DNA of 33,068 nucleotides. It comes from Chloroflexota bacterium. GTDB taxonomy: Bacteria; Chloroflexota; Anaerolineae; Anaerolineales; Villigracilaceae. Position numbers and translations under genes: made by a program. Where the stretch lies: the NCBI GenBank assembly GCA_024224815.1, contig JAAENC010000674.1, positions 1 to 33,068 on the forward strand, read 5' to 3'. This document shows, in pieces, positions 8,284 through 16,246 of the stretch. Below the pieces are notes generated by a model. The model searched no databases. It was given only the letters and a program-made list of their open reading frames with translations, and was not told the origin of the DNA. The first letter of the stretch is position 1, and every line of letters starts with the position of its first letter.

Positions 8284-8326
8284 AAGACCTGACAGGTTTC
8301 AGAAACCTGTCAGGTCTTGTTTTTTT
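8284..8326 (+). terminator. Strong intrinsic terminator after pepF
   Basis: Perfect 17-bp arms at 8284-8300 and 8302-8318 are followed by GTTTTTTT. Each arm contains its own small palindrome, ACCTG-A-CAGGT, so the sequence can also fold as two hairpins. It lies between convergent pepF and trpB; the T-tract is only on the plus side. Confidence 0.9.
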
Positions 8327-8362
8327 AACGGAAGCAAGCCCAAATCGTGAGCGAGCCGAGAT

Positions 8363-9610
8363 TTATATCAGATTTTCGAAGACGTTTTCTACATCCTTAT
8401 CGCCACGTCCAGAAAGGTTGACGACGACAATATCATCCGGATTGCTATATTTTCCGTGATCCTGGAAAAGATAGGCGACGGCGTGGGAGGATTCGAGGGC
8501 GGGAATAATCCCTTCAAAGTGAGAGAGCGCAATAAAAGCGTCTACGGCTTCCTTGTCGGTTGCGCCGCCAAGAGTCAGACGACCGTTTTCTTTGAGCATA
8601 CTTAAAATGGGGCTAATACCCGGATAGTCCAAACCAGATGCTGCGCTATAAGATTCGGCGATCTCACCATTTTCGTCGTGCATGACGTAGGTTTTAAAGC
8701 CATGAATTACATCGGGGGAGCCTTTGCCGAGAGCGAGTCCATGCCGATCTGTCTCTGCACCTTTCCCAGCTGGCTCAACTGCAACCAACTCAACACTTTC
8801 ATCTGGAATAAAAGCGGTAAATGCGCCAAGAGCATTACTGCCGCCACCAGCACAAGCGATAACGGCCGTAGGTTGTCTCCCTTCAAGCTCCTGAATTTGG
8901 GCCTTGATTTCTTCGCTGATGACTTGTTGGAAATCGCGCACCATTGCGGGGTAAGGATGCGGGCCAACCGCGGAGCCGAGCAAATAATAAGAATCTGCGT
9001 GGTCTTGTGCGTATGCGCCAAGAGCAACATCAACGGCGTCTTTAAGTGTGCCTTGCCCAGCGGTGACAGGAACAACATTTGCACCAAGCGCTTTGATACG
9101 ATAGACATTTGGTTTTTGCGCGTCCATATCACGCGCGCCCATATAAATATCACATTCAAGATTTAAATATGCGGCAATGGTCGCGGTCGCGACACCATGC
9201 TGCCCTGCGCCAGTTTCGGCAATAAGCTTCTTTTTACCGAGCGCTTTTGCGACCAACCCCTGCCCAACAACATTATTGATCTTGTGTGCGCCCGTATGAT
9301 TTAAATCTTCACGTTTGAGATAGATCTTTGCTCCGCCAAGTTCTTTGGTTAGACGCTCTGCATAATAAAGCAAACTGGGACGACCAGCATAATTTTTATA
9401 CAGGTCTTTAAGCTCATCCTGAAACTCTTTTGTGACCTTCAATTCATCGTATTTCGCAGCAAGTTCTCCTAAGATCTCTGCCAAAAACTCAGGCAAATAA
9501 GTTCCGCCAAAATCGCCAAAATTTCCCTTTAGTTCCGTAGTGATGATCGTGCTCCTTTTTAGTTGTTTTTTTAGTTTAATACTGTCTACTGAATACTGTT
9601 TACTAAACAC
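8363..9610 (-). CDS. trpB: Tryptophan synthase beta chain
   Basis: TrpB joins indole and L-serine to make L-tryptophan using PLP. Numbering from the longest frame (415 aa): NHTGAHKINN holds the PLP lysine Lys110, ETGAGQHGVATA holds the catalytic Glu132, and GGGSNA at 255-260 binds the cofactor phosphate. It is the canonical TrpB1 type. No trpA or other trp gene is in the window. The start is uncertain. The longest frame begins at GTG 9610, but residues 1-21 lie in repeat-derived sequence and are not typical of TrpB. A strong AAGGAG at 9557-9552 is 4 or 7 nt before tandem ATC codons (9547-9542), exactly where TTELKGNFGDFGG, the normal TrpB N-terminus, begins. The gene is controlled by the T-box upstream. 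Confidence 0.95.
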   Translation of the reverse strand: MFSKQYSVDSIKLKKQLKRSTIITTELKGNFGDFGGTYLPEFLAEILGELAAKYDELKVTKEFQDELKDLYKNYAGRPSLLYYAERLTKELGGAKIYLKREDLNHTGAHKINNVVGQGLVAKALGKKKLIAETGAGQHGVATATIAAYLNLECDIYMGARDMDAQKPNVYRIKALGANVVPVTAGQGTLKDAVDVALGAYAQDHADSYYLLGSAVGPHPYPAMVRDFQQVISEEIKAQIQELEGRQPTAVIACAGGGSNALGAFTAFIPDESVELVAVEPAGKGAETDRHGLALGKGSPDVIHGFKTYVMHDENGEIAESYSAASGLDYPGISPILSMLKENGRLTLGGATDKEAVDAFIALSHFEGIIPALESSHAVAYLFQDHGKYSNPDDIVVVNLSGRGDKDVENVFENLI

Positions 9611-9619
9611 TGCCTACTG
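9581..9619. repeat. Short ACTG-type simple repeat at the trpB start
   Basis: Degenerate copies of a 7-11 bp unit (ACTGTCTACTGAATACTG... on the plus strand) lie between the T-box terminator and the conserved start of trpB. The same 11-mer, ACTGAATACTG, occurs at 9588-9598 here and twice inside priA (31904-31914 and 31925-31935). Confidence 0.65.
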
Positions 9620-9654
9620 ATTTCTTTTCATACACCGCATCTCCTTTTTTGGGA

Positions 9655-9696
9655 AAATTAAAAGCCTCCTCTCATCTCAGGGACGAGAGAAGGCTT
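9655..9696 (-). terminator. T-box terminator
   Basis: A 12-bp stem with one G-U pair (9696-9685 with 9673-9662) is followed by TTTTAATTTT. Its 5' side begins right after the T-box sequence, so it is exclusive with the antiterminator helix, as in standard T-box attenuators. Confidence 0.85.
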
Positions 9697-10042
9697 CCGC
9701 GGTGCCACCCTGTTTAAGCTAACTTTCATAAATTATGCCCAATACTTAAACAAAAAATCCTGTTGTGATGCAACAGGAAAATTCAATAAGCCCTAAAGCC
9801 AGCTTCACTTTTCGTAGCCTTGCAGATTTGCACTGCGTCAACTACTTTGCCCTGATAACGGTGGCTACTCCGGCGCAACTACTAACTGCCAACTCTTCGA
9901 AGAAGAGCAGACAGCGTTCACCTTGCAATTCCGAGACCCATTCAACACCAGCCTGTGTGCGAGATTTCCACCATCACTCGCTCTCTAAAACACAACTCCG
10001 GCGTTTACTCCTTCTCTTCATCATCTTTAACTTATTAACTTA
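9662..10042 (-). promoter_or_regulatory. T-box leader, tryptophan-specific, upstream of trpB
   Basis: This fills the roughly 600-bp gap between trpB and the LysM-CAP gene. The T-box sequence AGGGTGGCACCGCG is at 9711-9698. Stem I is closed by GAAGAG (10019-10014) and CTCTTC (9907-9902), with GAGTAAACG and GATGGTGG inside as expected. The specifier position reads GAA-UGG-G, with UGG (Trp) at 9940-9938. The bulge UGGC would pair with a tRNA ending G-CCA, the discriminator normal for bacterial tRNA-Trp. Uncharged tRNA-Trp should stabilise the antiterminator and switch on trpB. A hairpin at 9777-9759 (CCTGTTG/CAACAGG), probably stem III, is followed by T6. Confidence 0.93.
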
Positions 10043-10048
10043 GTCGGT

Positions 10049-10078
10049 TTTATATCATAACCACAAGCAAAAGGTCAA
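10049..10078 (-). promoter_or_regulatory. Promoter of the trpB T-box transcript
   Basis: TTGACC (10078-10073), an 18-bp spacer and TATAAA (10054-10049), with TGA before the -10 box forming an extended -10. A transcript starting near 10042 would include all of stem I. Confidence 0.6.
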
Positions 10079-10213
10079 GAACTTTTTTAAAAGAAGCGCA
10101 TATTTCATCACTCGCTTAAAGACTTAAGTTCAGGTAGAATGAAAATATACTGCACGGGATGGACATCATAAAAAAAGCTTATTCCACTCCATTATTGCAG
10201 GAAAGGAAAAAAC

Positions 10214-11389
10214 ATGAATAAAAACTCAGGCTCTGCCAGCAACACAATCGACTCATATCGCAAACGCCAGCAGCGTGGCCCAGTCCTTATTTGGGGTATC
10301 GCAGCTCTGCTCATCATAATCGGAATCATCGTCCTTGTCGTGCTTTTTACCGGGGATAATAAACCCCAAATCGCTTTCTTCGCGACAGAAACCCCGACAC
10401 CGACCTTAACCGCAACTACTACCATTACACCATCACCTACTGCGACCTCAACGCTTACCCCTACGCCCACCCAAACACTTACCCCAACCCCATCGGCACC
10501 TTTTTCCTACATCATAGAAGAAGGGGAATCTCTGGCGTCTATAGCAGATAAATTTGCCCTAAACGAAGAGAATGGCATTCTCTTGCTTCTCGCCCTAAAC
10601 CCAGTAGTTGAAGAGCGTGGTTTTGTCTTTGTTGGCGAAGAAATACTGATTCCAAACCCTGGTATGAAACTCCCAACACCAACACCAGTCCCCTTCGATC
10701 TGGCAAAAGGAACTGAACTAAACTACACTGTTCGCCCAGGCGACTCAATCGCTGCGATCGCCATCAAATTCCGCAGTACAGAAGACGCAATCATCGAAGC
10801 AAACGAATTAGAAAATGCTAACTCCATTCAGGTCGGGCAAATATTAATTATCCCCGCAAACTTGGTTACTCCCGAACCCACTCGTTTACCGCCAACTGCT
10901 CCGGCAGACGCAACTGCAACTCCGGCAGCTGAATCTACACAAGAAAGCGGAGAGAGCACCCCAACACCCATTGCCGCTGCCTGTGACTACGATGAAAACA
11001 CAGACTATATCGCCCAAATATTTGAATTGCTAAACACAGAGCGTGTTACGCAAGGGCTAACACCGTTAACGGAAAATGCACAGCTTAGTACTGCTGCTAT
11101 TGTTCATACAGCGGATATGGCCTGTAACAGCTTCCTAAACGAAACAGGTTCTGATGACTCTTCACCTGAAGAACGCGTTTCTACGCATGGCTATGTCGCT
11201 TCTCTGGTTTTACAAGAAATCCATGCTCAACCTCCAGAATATGGCGGCGACGGGCAAGCAGCCTTCGACGCTTGGATGGGCGGTACAACATTACTCAACC
11301 CCAACGCTACAGAAGTCGGAATCGGCTATGCTTATTCCAAAGACAGTTCTCTAGGCGGCTACTTTACGATTATTCTCGCAGCACCCTAA
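10214..11389 (+). CDS. Membrane-anchored protein with two LysM domains and a degenerate CAP domain
   Basis: A 391-aa protein with a short cytoplasmic N-terminus, one membrane helix at about residues 23-46 and a long Thr/Pro linker. LysM domains lie at about 97-148 (YIIEEGESLASIADKF) and 170-216 (YTVRPGDSIAAIAIKF) and should bind peptidoglycan or other GlcNAc polymers. A CAP/SCP-PR1 domain follows at about 258-391. Compared with the CAP protein at 24696-25697, the first His (His298) and the Glu in LQEIH are kept, but the second His is Glu310 and the His of LHKD is missing, so the classic CAP tetrad is incomplete. It is probably a wall-binding surface protein without the usual CAP metal site. 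It starts 10 nt after AGGAAAGG and is not in an obvious operon. Confidence 0.88.
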   Translation: MNKNSGSASNTIDSYRKRQQRGPVLIWGIAALLIIIGIIVLVVLFTGDNKPQIAFFATETPTPTLTATTTITPSPTATSTLTPTPTQTLTPTPSAPFSYIIEEGESLASIADKFALNEENGILLLLALNPVVEERGFVFVGEEILIPNPGMKLPTPTPVPFDLAKGTELNYTVRPGDSIAAIAIKFRSTEDAIIEANELENANSIQVGQILIIPANLVTPEPTRLPPTAPADATATPAAESTQESGESTPTPIAAACDYDENTDYIAQIFELLNTERVTQGLTPLTENAQLSTAAIVHTADMACNSFLNETGSDDSSPEERVSTHGYVASLVLQEIHAQPPEYGGDGQAAFDAWMGGTTLLNPNATEVGIGYAYSKDSSLGGYFTIILAAP

Positions 11390-11395
11390 ATTTGC

Positions 11396-11424
11396 TGGAC
11401 AAAACGAAGTCCATCAAGTAGAAT
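11396..11424 (+). promoter_or_regulatory. Promoter of rpsT
   Basis: TGGACA (11396-11401), a 17-bp spacer and TAGAAT (11419-11424): each box has five of six consensus bases. It lies just after the stop codon of the LysM-CAP gene, so rpsT has its own start of transcription. Confidence 0.65.
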
Positions 11425-11464
11425 ACTGGCTTGTCTATTGAAAGTTTATTTCGGAGGAAGTTCT

Positions 11465-11737
11465 GTGGCAAATCTTAAATCTCAAATCAAACGCAATCGT
11501 CAAAACGAAAAACGTCGCTTGCGCAACCGTGTTTATCACGGTTCAACTCGTATTGCAGTAAAAAATGCTCGTCTCGCACTAGAAAGTGGAAATCTCGAAG
11601 AAGCTCGCGAAGCCACTATGGAAGCCGTAAGTCGCCTTGATAAGGCTGCTCAAAAAAGCGTTATTCATAGAAAAAATGCTTCTCGCCGTAAAGGTCGCTT
11701 GATGAAAAAGCTTGCTCAACTAGAAAAAGAAGCATAG
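11465..11737 (+). CDS. rpsT: 30S ribosomal protein S20
   Basis: A 90-aa basic helical protein that binds 16S rRNA in the small subunit. The N-terminus ANLKSQIKRNRQNEKRRLRN and C-terminal IHRKNASRRKGRLMKKL are typical of S20, and the length is right. The start is GTG at 11465, not the upstream ATG at 11438: GGAGGA at 11453-11458 is 6 nt away and the protein then begins at the conserved (M)ANLKS. It is monocistronic, with its own promoter and a strong terminator. Confidence 0.96.
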   Translation: MANLKSQIKRNRQNEKRRLRNRVYHGSTRIAVKNARLALESGNLEEAREATMEAVSRLDKAAQKSVIHRKNASRRKGRLMKKLAQLEKEA

Positions 11738-11756
11738 CAAAAAATATTTTGATCAT

Positions 11757-11795
11757 AAAAGCGGATATGTCTTATTTGAGACATATCCGCTTTTT
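11757..11795 (+). terminator. Terminator between rpsT and the convergent LysM gene
   Basis: Perfect 12-bp arms GCGGATATGTCT (11761-11772) and its complement (11779-11790), a 6-nt loop, then TTTTTG. Four A residues before the stem make it usable on the minus strand as well, for the gene that ends at 11836. Confidence 0.9.
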
Positions 11796-11835
11796 GTTTA
11801 TGAAACGTCATATTTTTATTTTTTTCTTTCTCTCT

Positions 11836-12714
11836 TTACTGATACTTAACCTTTGATGAAGACTTTCCCATCCTCATCGCATACCAGCCTAAGCCCGCCC
11901 CACCGAGCAACAAAACAGCCCCAACAATACCTAACAACGCTGATTGACCGCCACCTTCATCCGCTGTGGGATCATCAAGTGTAGAAGCTTGAGATTGCGC
12001 CCCAAAAGCAACAAAAGCACGATCCCCGGCCTTGACTTCAATCGAATAGCTAAGATCAATTGTCGGGTTATAGCCATCAGGGATCGCCGCGCTAACAGTA
12101 TATTTCCCTTCAGGAAGCTTTTCACTGTCAGGCAACTGATCAAGACCATCAGGAATTTCCCCAAAACATATATAAGCTGGCTCTTCCGTCTCCAGATCAA
12201 TTTCGCTAATAGAATTACGTGTTTGAGAATAACCGCCCAAAGAATTTGTAACACTGATCGCGCCTCCTGCTAAGCCTAACTCTGTTTCTTCACGAAGCGC
12301 ATTTCCATTAGTATCTTCAAATAAAAGCACGCAAACTTCTGTTGTTCCTCCAAAGGGAGTTGGGGTAGGCAAAACTTCTGTTGGCGTAGGAGAAGGGCCA
12401 GGAGTAAGCGTTGGTTCACTAGCAGGCCCACCCACACCGATCATCAATTTTTGACCAAGAATAACCGTGCAATTTTCATCCAATTCAGGATTAAGAGAAC
12501 GCAACTGGTTTAAATCAACATTATGAAGCAAAGCAATGCGCTGACAACTATCTCCATCACGCACGGTATAAATAATACGTCCATCAGGACCAGCCGTTGG
12601 GGTTTGAAATTGCCCAATTTGTGGAGAAGAGGAAGCCTCTGCAGAAAAAGAAAGCATCAGCAACAGCACAAAAAGTACAGGCAAGCTAAAAAGAAATAAG
12701 TGTTTTGTTTTCAT
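11836..12714 (-). CDS. LysM protein with SdrD/SpaA-like domain and C-terminal membrane anchor
   Basis: A 292-aa secreted protein with a signal peptide (about residues 1-26), a LysM domain at about 48-93 (YTVRDGDSCQRIALLHNVD) and a Pro/Thr linker. A beta domain at about 126-238 contains FEDTNGNALREETELGLAG, the signature of SdrD B-like/SpaA surface domains. Then comes a Gly-rich stretch, one hydrophobic helix at about 257-281 and a basic tail. The layout (signal, wall-binding domain, stalk, membrane anchor, positive tail) suits a cell-surface protein fixed in the membrane and touching the wall or outer layer. Four cysteines (57, 82, 128 and 183) could pair outside the cell. It is convergent with rpsT and has its own promoter. 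Confidence 0.85.
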   Translation of the reverse strand: MKTKHLFLFSLPVLFVLLLMLSFSAEASSSPQIGQFQTPTAGPDGRIIYTVRDGDSCQRIALLHNVDLNQLRSLNPELDENCTVILGQKLMIGVGGPASEPTLTPGPSPTPTEVLPTPTPFGGTTEVCVLLFEDTNGNALREETELGLAGGAISVTNSLGGYSQTRNSISEIDLETEEPAYICFGEIPDGLDQLPDSEKLPEGKYTVSAAIPDGYNPTIDLSYSIEVKAGDRAFVAFGAQSQASTLDDPTADEGGGQSALLGIVGAVLLLGGAGLGWYAMRMGKSSSKVKYQ

Positions 12715-12732
12715 AGTTTTTTTACCTGCCGC

Positions 12733-12760
12733 ATTATATCACCCAGAACCTATTTCGCAA
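12733..12760 (-). promoter_or_regulatory. Extended -10 promoter of the LysM membrane-anchored protein
   Basis: TGATATAAT (12741-12733) matches the extended -10 consensus fully. TTGCGA at 12760-12755, 16 bp upstream of the -10 hexamer, is a possible -35 box. Confidence 0.6.
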
Positions 12761-12826
12761 TTAGTATAATCACTCAAAAAACAACAAGCTTTTTTCACGC
12801 AATAAGCGCAGGATACGGTACAATTC

Positions 12827-12835
12827 TGCTATATT
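12827..12835 (+). promoter_or_regulatory. Candidate extended -10 promoter of the glpD operon
   Basis: TGCTATATT at 12827-12835 differs from TGnTATAAT at one base. It would place the transcript start close to 12841, giving a leader of about 20 nt before the ATG at 12861. No good -35 box is visible. Confidence 0.4.
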
Positions 12836-12860
12836 CTTTATATCATTGAGGAAGAAAAAC

Positions 12861-14552
12861 ATGAATCGTACCCAAATCATTGAAAAGCTCAAAAAAACAC
12901 CCGACCTCGATGTTCTCATTGTTGGCGCAGGAGTTAATGGTATTGCAACCTTCCGAGACCTTGCTCTTAATGAGGCAAGAGTTCTTCTTGTTGACCGTGC
13001 CGATTTTGCATCTGGAGCTACCGCAGCATCGTCTCATATGGCTCACGGGGGCATCCGCTATCTCGAAAATGGTGAATTTCGCCTTGTCCGCGAAGCAGTT
13101 CAAGAACGAAACCGCATGCTTTTAAACGCTCCCCATATCGTAAAACCCCTGCCAACCACCATTCCCATTTTCAAAACCTTCTCAGGCTTGCTTAATGCCC
13201 CGCTCAAATTCTTTAATATTCTCGACCGTCCATCCGAACGTGGCGCGCTTGTAATAAAAATCGGGCTAATGCTCTATGATGCCTTTACACGAAAACAAAA
13301 AACAGTACCCAAACACAAAGTCCGATCAGGCAAAAACTCCTTAGTACGTTGGGGGCTTCTTAACCCTTCTGTCCGCTATACCGCAACCTATTACGATGGT
13401 GCAATAACCGAACCGGAACGCCTCGCGACAGAAATGCTTGTCGACACTGAAGAAGAAAAAGAAAATGCACATGCTCTTAATTATTTCAGTTTGTCTGGCG
13501 GAAAATTGAATTTCGTCACATTAAAGGATGAGCTAACAGGAGAGCTTTTAGATGTACGCCCCCGTCTCGTTATCAACGCAACTGGTGCGTGGATTGACGA
13601 AACAAACGCCACCCTGGGCTTGAACGCGCGTTTCATTGGCGGAACAAAAGGCTCACACTTGGTTCTCGCTAACCCTCAACTGCGAGCAGCCATTGGCAAC
13701 CACGAATTCTTCTTCGAAAATAACGATGGACGCATCGTACTCATCTACCCACTCCACGACAAAGTTCTTGTGGGCACATCTGATCTCCCCATTAAAAATC
13801 CCGACGATGCACTTTGCACAGAAAAAGAAGTAGACTATTTCCTCGAAATGATAAAAACGGTCTTTCCCGACATTCTGATAACACGAGATCAAATCGTCTT
13901 CCGTTTTTCCGGCGTGCGCCCCCTCGAATATAGCGGCGCAAAAACAACGGGGCAAATCTCCCGCGACCATACGATTCAGGTGCTCAGCGGGGTCTGGACA
14001 GGACAAAACTACCCCATCTATTCGCTTGTTGGCGGAAAATGGACTTCTTTCCGTGCCTTTGCAGAGCAAGTAACCGATAAATCTCTTGCCTATTTAAATA
14101 TGGAAAGAAAAACATCCACCCGCGACCTGCAAATTGGCGGCGGAAAAAACTACGAACGTCGAGAAGAAGACCGCAAAGAAAAACTACAGGGTATTGCTGC
14201 GTGGACCAATCTCCCACTCGAAAGACTCGAAGAACTTTATCAACGCTACGGAACGCGCGTTGAAGAGATGGCCATTTTTATCGGAGACAGTAGCAATAAA
14301 GCATTAGATTCTTTACCCTCTTACTGCCAAGGCGAAATTGTTTTCCTAGTACAAAAAGAAAAAGTTGTACATTTGGACGATCTTCTTTTACGCCGCACCC
14401 ATATTGCAAAACTCGGATTGTTAACAGCACCACTCCTCGTAGAGCTAGCAGATATTCTTGCCGAAACACTCGGCTGGAGCGATGAGCAAAGAGATGCCGA
14501 AATGTTCCGAACAAGCCAATTATTGGCAAGCAAGCATGGGGTCACGTTGTGA
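12861..14552 (+). CDS. glpD: FAD-dependent glycerol-3-phosphate dehydrogenase
   Basis: A 563-aa flavoprotein that oxidises glycerol-3-phosphate to dihydroxyacetone phosphate and passes electrons to the quinone pool at the membrane. The start at 12861 has AGGAAG 6 nt upstream and is preferred over the TTG at 12846. The Rossmann motif VGAGVNGIAT is at residues 21-30 and DRADFASGATAASSHMAHGG, a GlpD hallmark, at 45-64. The C-terminal region has a GlpD-like cap domain (about 400-550). It is first in an operon with four envelope-glycan genes: its TGA overlaps the next gene's GTG by 4 bp. That context raises the option that it links glycerol-phosphate supply to glycan or lipid synthesis, but the enzyme call does not depend on it. 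Confidence 0.9.
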   Translation: MNRTQIIEKLKKTPDLDVLIVGAGVNGIATFRDLALNEARVLLVDRADFASGATAASSHMAHGGIRYLENGEFRLVREAVQERNRMLLNAPHIVKPLPTTIPIFKTFSGLLNAPLKFFNILDRPSERGALVIKIGLMLYDAFTRKQKTVPKHKVRSGKNSLVRWGLLNPSVRYTATYYDGAITEPERLATEMLVDTEEEKENAHALNYFSLSGGKLNFVTLKDELTGELLDVRPRLVINATGAWIDETNATLGLNARFIGGTKGSHLVLANPQLRAAIGNHEFFFENNDGRIVLIYPLHDKVLVGTSDLPIKNPDDALCTEKEVDYFLEMIKTVFPDILITRDQIVFRFSGVRPLEYSGAKTTGQISRDHTIQVLSGVWTGQNYPIYSLVGGKWTSFRAFAEQVTDKSLAYLNMERKTSTRDLQIGGGKNYERREEDRKEKLQGIAAWTNLPLERLEELYQRYGTRVEEMAIFIGDSSNKALDSLPSYCQGEIVFLVQKEKVVHLDDLLLRRTHIAKLGLLTAPLLVELADILAETLGWSDEQRDAEMFRTSQLLASKHGVTL

Positions 14553-15511
14553 CACGGAATTTTATCCCGGAAAAACAGGGGCTTTCAGTTATTATCCCCA
14601 TTTATAAGAGCGAAAAAATCATCCCATCTCTAGTTGAACGTTTGGCAAAGTCACTGGAGAGATTAGAAAAAAACTACGAAGTCATCTTTGTAGTGGATGG
14701 CAGCCCGGATAATAGCTGGCAACAAGTGCTGACTTTGCAAAAGGAATATCATTGGTTGCGGGGCATTCATTTATCACGAAATTACGGGCAGCACAACGCT
14801 CTTTTGCGCGGCATTAGAACCGCAAATTTTGACAAGATCGTCACGATGGACGACGATCTTCAACACCCCCCTGAAGAAATCCACAAGCTATTAACTGAAT
14901 TAAAAAAAGGCTACGATGTTGTTTATGGCGTACCCGAAAAAGAAACGCATCTTGCATGGCGCAATTTTTCTTCGCGCTTTACAAAACGGCTACTCAATAT
15001 TGCGCTGGGCGTTGCAGGTATAGAAAAAAGCGGCGCCTTTCGCGTTTTTAAAACAAGGTTACGCGAAGGCTTTGCTGACTACAGCAGCTCCTTTGTCTCT
15101 GTAGACGTTTTGCTCACATGGGGGACAACAAATTTTGGATATGTTTCGGTTGACCACGCCCCTCGAGCAGAGGGACATTCAACGTACACTTTCCGAAAAC
15201 TGATCACACATACTTTCAACCTAATGACGGGCTTTAGCACCCTGCCTTTACAATTAGCAAGTTGGCTAGGATTTGGATTAACGCTTTTCGGCCTCGGTGT
15301 TTTTCTCTATGTCATCATCCGCTACCTTTTACAAGGAAGCCCCGTACCGGGCTTTCCCTTTCTTGCTTCCATTATTTCGATATTTTCCGGTGCCCAGCTT
15401 TTTGCTATCGGCATCTTTGGCGAATACTTATCCCGGATGTATTTCCGTCTAATGGGCAAACCCCAAAGCCTTGTTCGGGAAGAAATTGGCTTTTCAACTG
15501 AAAAAGAATAA
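14549..15511 (+). CDS. Membrane glycosyltransferase, GtrB/ArnC family (GT2)
   Basis: A 320-aa enzyme expected to load a sugar onto undecaprenyl phosphate. The GT-A domain occupies residues 1-225, with LSVIIPIYKSE, VDGSPD at 49-54 and TMDDDLQHPPE at 99-109, the metal- and acceptor-binding segment of ArnC/GtrB enzymes. Two membrane helices follow at about 232-256 and 264-290, the standard GtrB layout, and the tail RMYFRLMGKPQSLVREE is also typical. The start is GTG at 14549, overlapping the stop of glpD (GTGA), so translation is coupled. With the downstream amino-sugar enzymes it probably prepares a lipid-linked sugar for transfer outside the membrane. The sugar is not certain; a dTDP-amino sugar donor is possible. 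Confidence 0.9.
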   Translation: MTRNFIPEKQGLSVIIPIYKSEKIIPSLVERLAKSLERLEKNYEVIFVVDGSPDNSWQQVLTLQKEYHWLRGIHLSRNYGQHNALLRGIRTANFDKIVTMDDDLQHPPEEIHKLLTELKKGYDVVYGVPEKETHLAWRNFSSRFTKRLLNIALGVAGIEKSGAFRVFKTRLREGFADYSSSFVSVDVLLTWGTTNFGYVSVDHAPRAEGHSTYTFRKLITHTFNLMTGFSTLPLQLASWLGFGLTLFGLGVFLYVIIRYLLQGSPVPGFPFLASIISIFSGAQLFAIGIFGEYLSRMYFRLMGKPQSLVREEIGFSTEKE

Positions 15512-15514
15512 ATA

Positions 15515-16246
15515 ATGCTTAAAACATCATTTTCTTTATCCTCCATAGAAGAAAAACGTTTTGGCTTCCGCACAGCGCGCGCGTTCGCAGAAAAAAGAGC
15601 AGATCTATCTTTGATTAACGACTTTTGCGCTAGAGAAAAAGTCAATTTATTGATTTTACGCTGCGAAACCATTCAAATAGATTTGGTTCATGCTTTAGAA
15701 AAAGAAAACTTTTCACTGATGGACACCCTGCTCTATTTTCGCTATACCGTTTCAGATGAAGATACTCTGCCCAAAAAGACAAATATCTCCCCCGCTCGTC
15801 AAGAAGATGAAAGTAGTCTCTTAGAAATCACAAAAACTGCATTCTCAGGATATTCAAGTCACTACCACGCTGACCCTCGCCTTGGCAGAGAAAAAAGCCA
15901 CGAAGCATATCTTGATTGGGCATCTCGCTCTTGCCGAAAAGAAATCGCCGATGAAGTATTAATCGCTAAAAGTGAGGGAAAAGCAATCGGTTTTTTAAGT
16001 CTACGCAAAAACGATCGAGATCAGGTAGAAGGTCCGCTTTTGGCTGTTTCGCCGGAAGCACAAGGGCAAGGTATCGGAAAAGATTTAATGCGTGCCGCTT
16101 TTCATTGGTCACAAGAAGAAGGCGCAAAAGATTTTATAATTTCCACGCAAATTACAAACTTGGCATCCCAAAATTTATGGACAAGTTTAGGAATGAAGCT
16201 TTATCATTCGCTATACACTTTTCACAAATGGTTTAATGAAGAATAA
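15515..16246 (+). CDS. GNAT acetyltransferase, WecD-like
   Basis: A 243-aa protein with a C-terminal GNAT domain (about residues 90-235). The acetyl-CoA loop AQGQGIG is at 182-188, preceded by LLAVSPE, and NLWTSLGM at 220-227 is the usual C-terminal motif. The N-terminal half, with SGYSSHYHADPRL and YLDWASRS, resembles WecD (RffC), which acetylates dTDP-4-amino-4,6-dideoxygalactose in E. coli. The next gene, overlapping by 1 bp, encodes the matching WecE-like aminotransferase, which strongly supports an amino-sugar substrate. The acetylated product would be a 4-acetamido-4,6-dideoxyhexose. The precise sugar isomer cannot be told from the sequence. Confidence 0.82.
   Translation: MLKTSFSLSSIEEKRFGFRTARAFAEKRADLSLINDFCAREKVNLLILRCETIQIDLVHALEKENFSLMDTLLYFRYTVSDEDTLPKKTNISPARQEDESSLLEITKTAFSGYSSHYHADPRLGREKSHEAYLDWASRSCRKEIADEVLIAKSEGKAIGFLSLRKNDRDQVEGPLLAVSPEAQGQGIGKDLMRAAFHWSQEEGAKDFIISTQITNLASQNLWTSLGMKLYHSLYTFHKWFNEE

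Noticed and set aside
8678-9166. Plus- and minus-strand ORFs of about 150-160 codons inside trpB
   Set aside because: Both are alternative frames of a conserved trpB gene.
9765-10043. Plus-strand ORF of 92 codons in the gap before the LysM-CAP gene
   Set aside because: It is antisense to the T-box leader, whose conserved elements explain the sequence; the peptide has no recognisable features.
11438-11464. ATG start for S20 at 11438
   Set aside because: No ribosome site before it, and S20 begins at the conserved (M)ANLKS encoded from GTG 11465.
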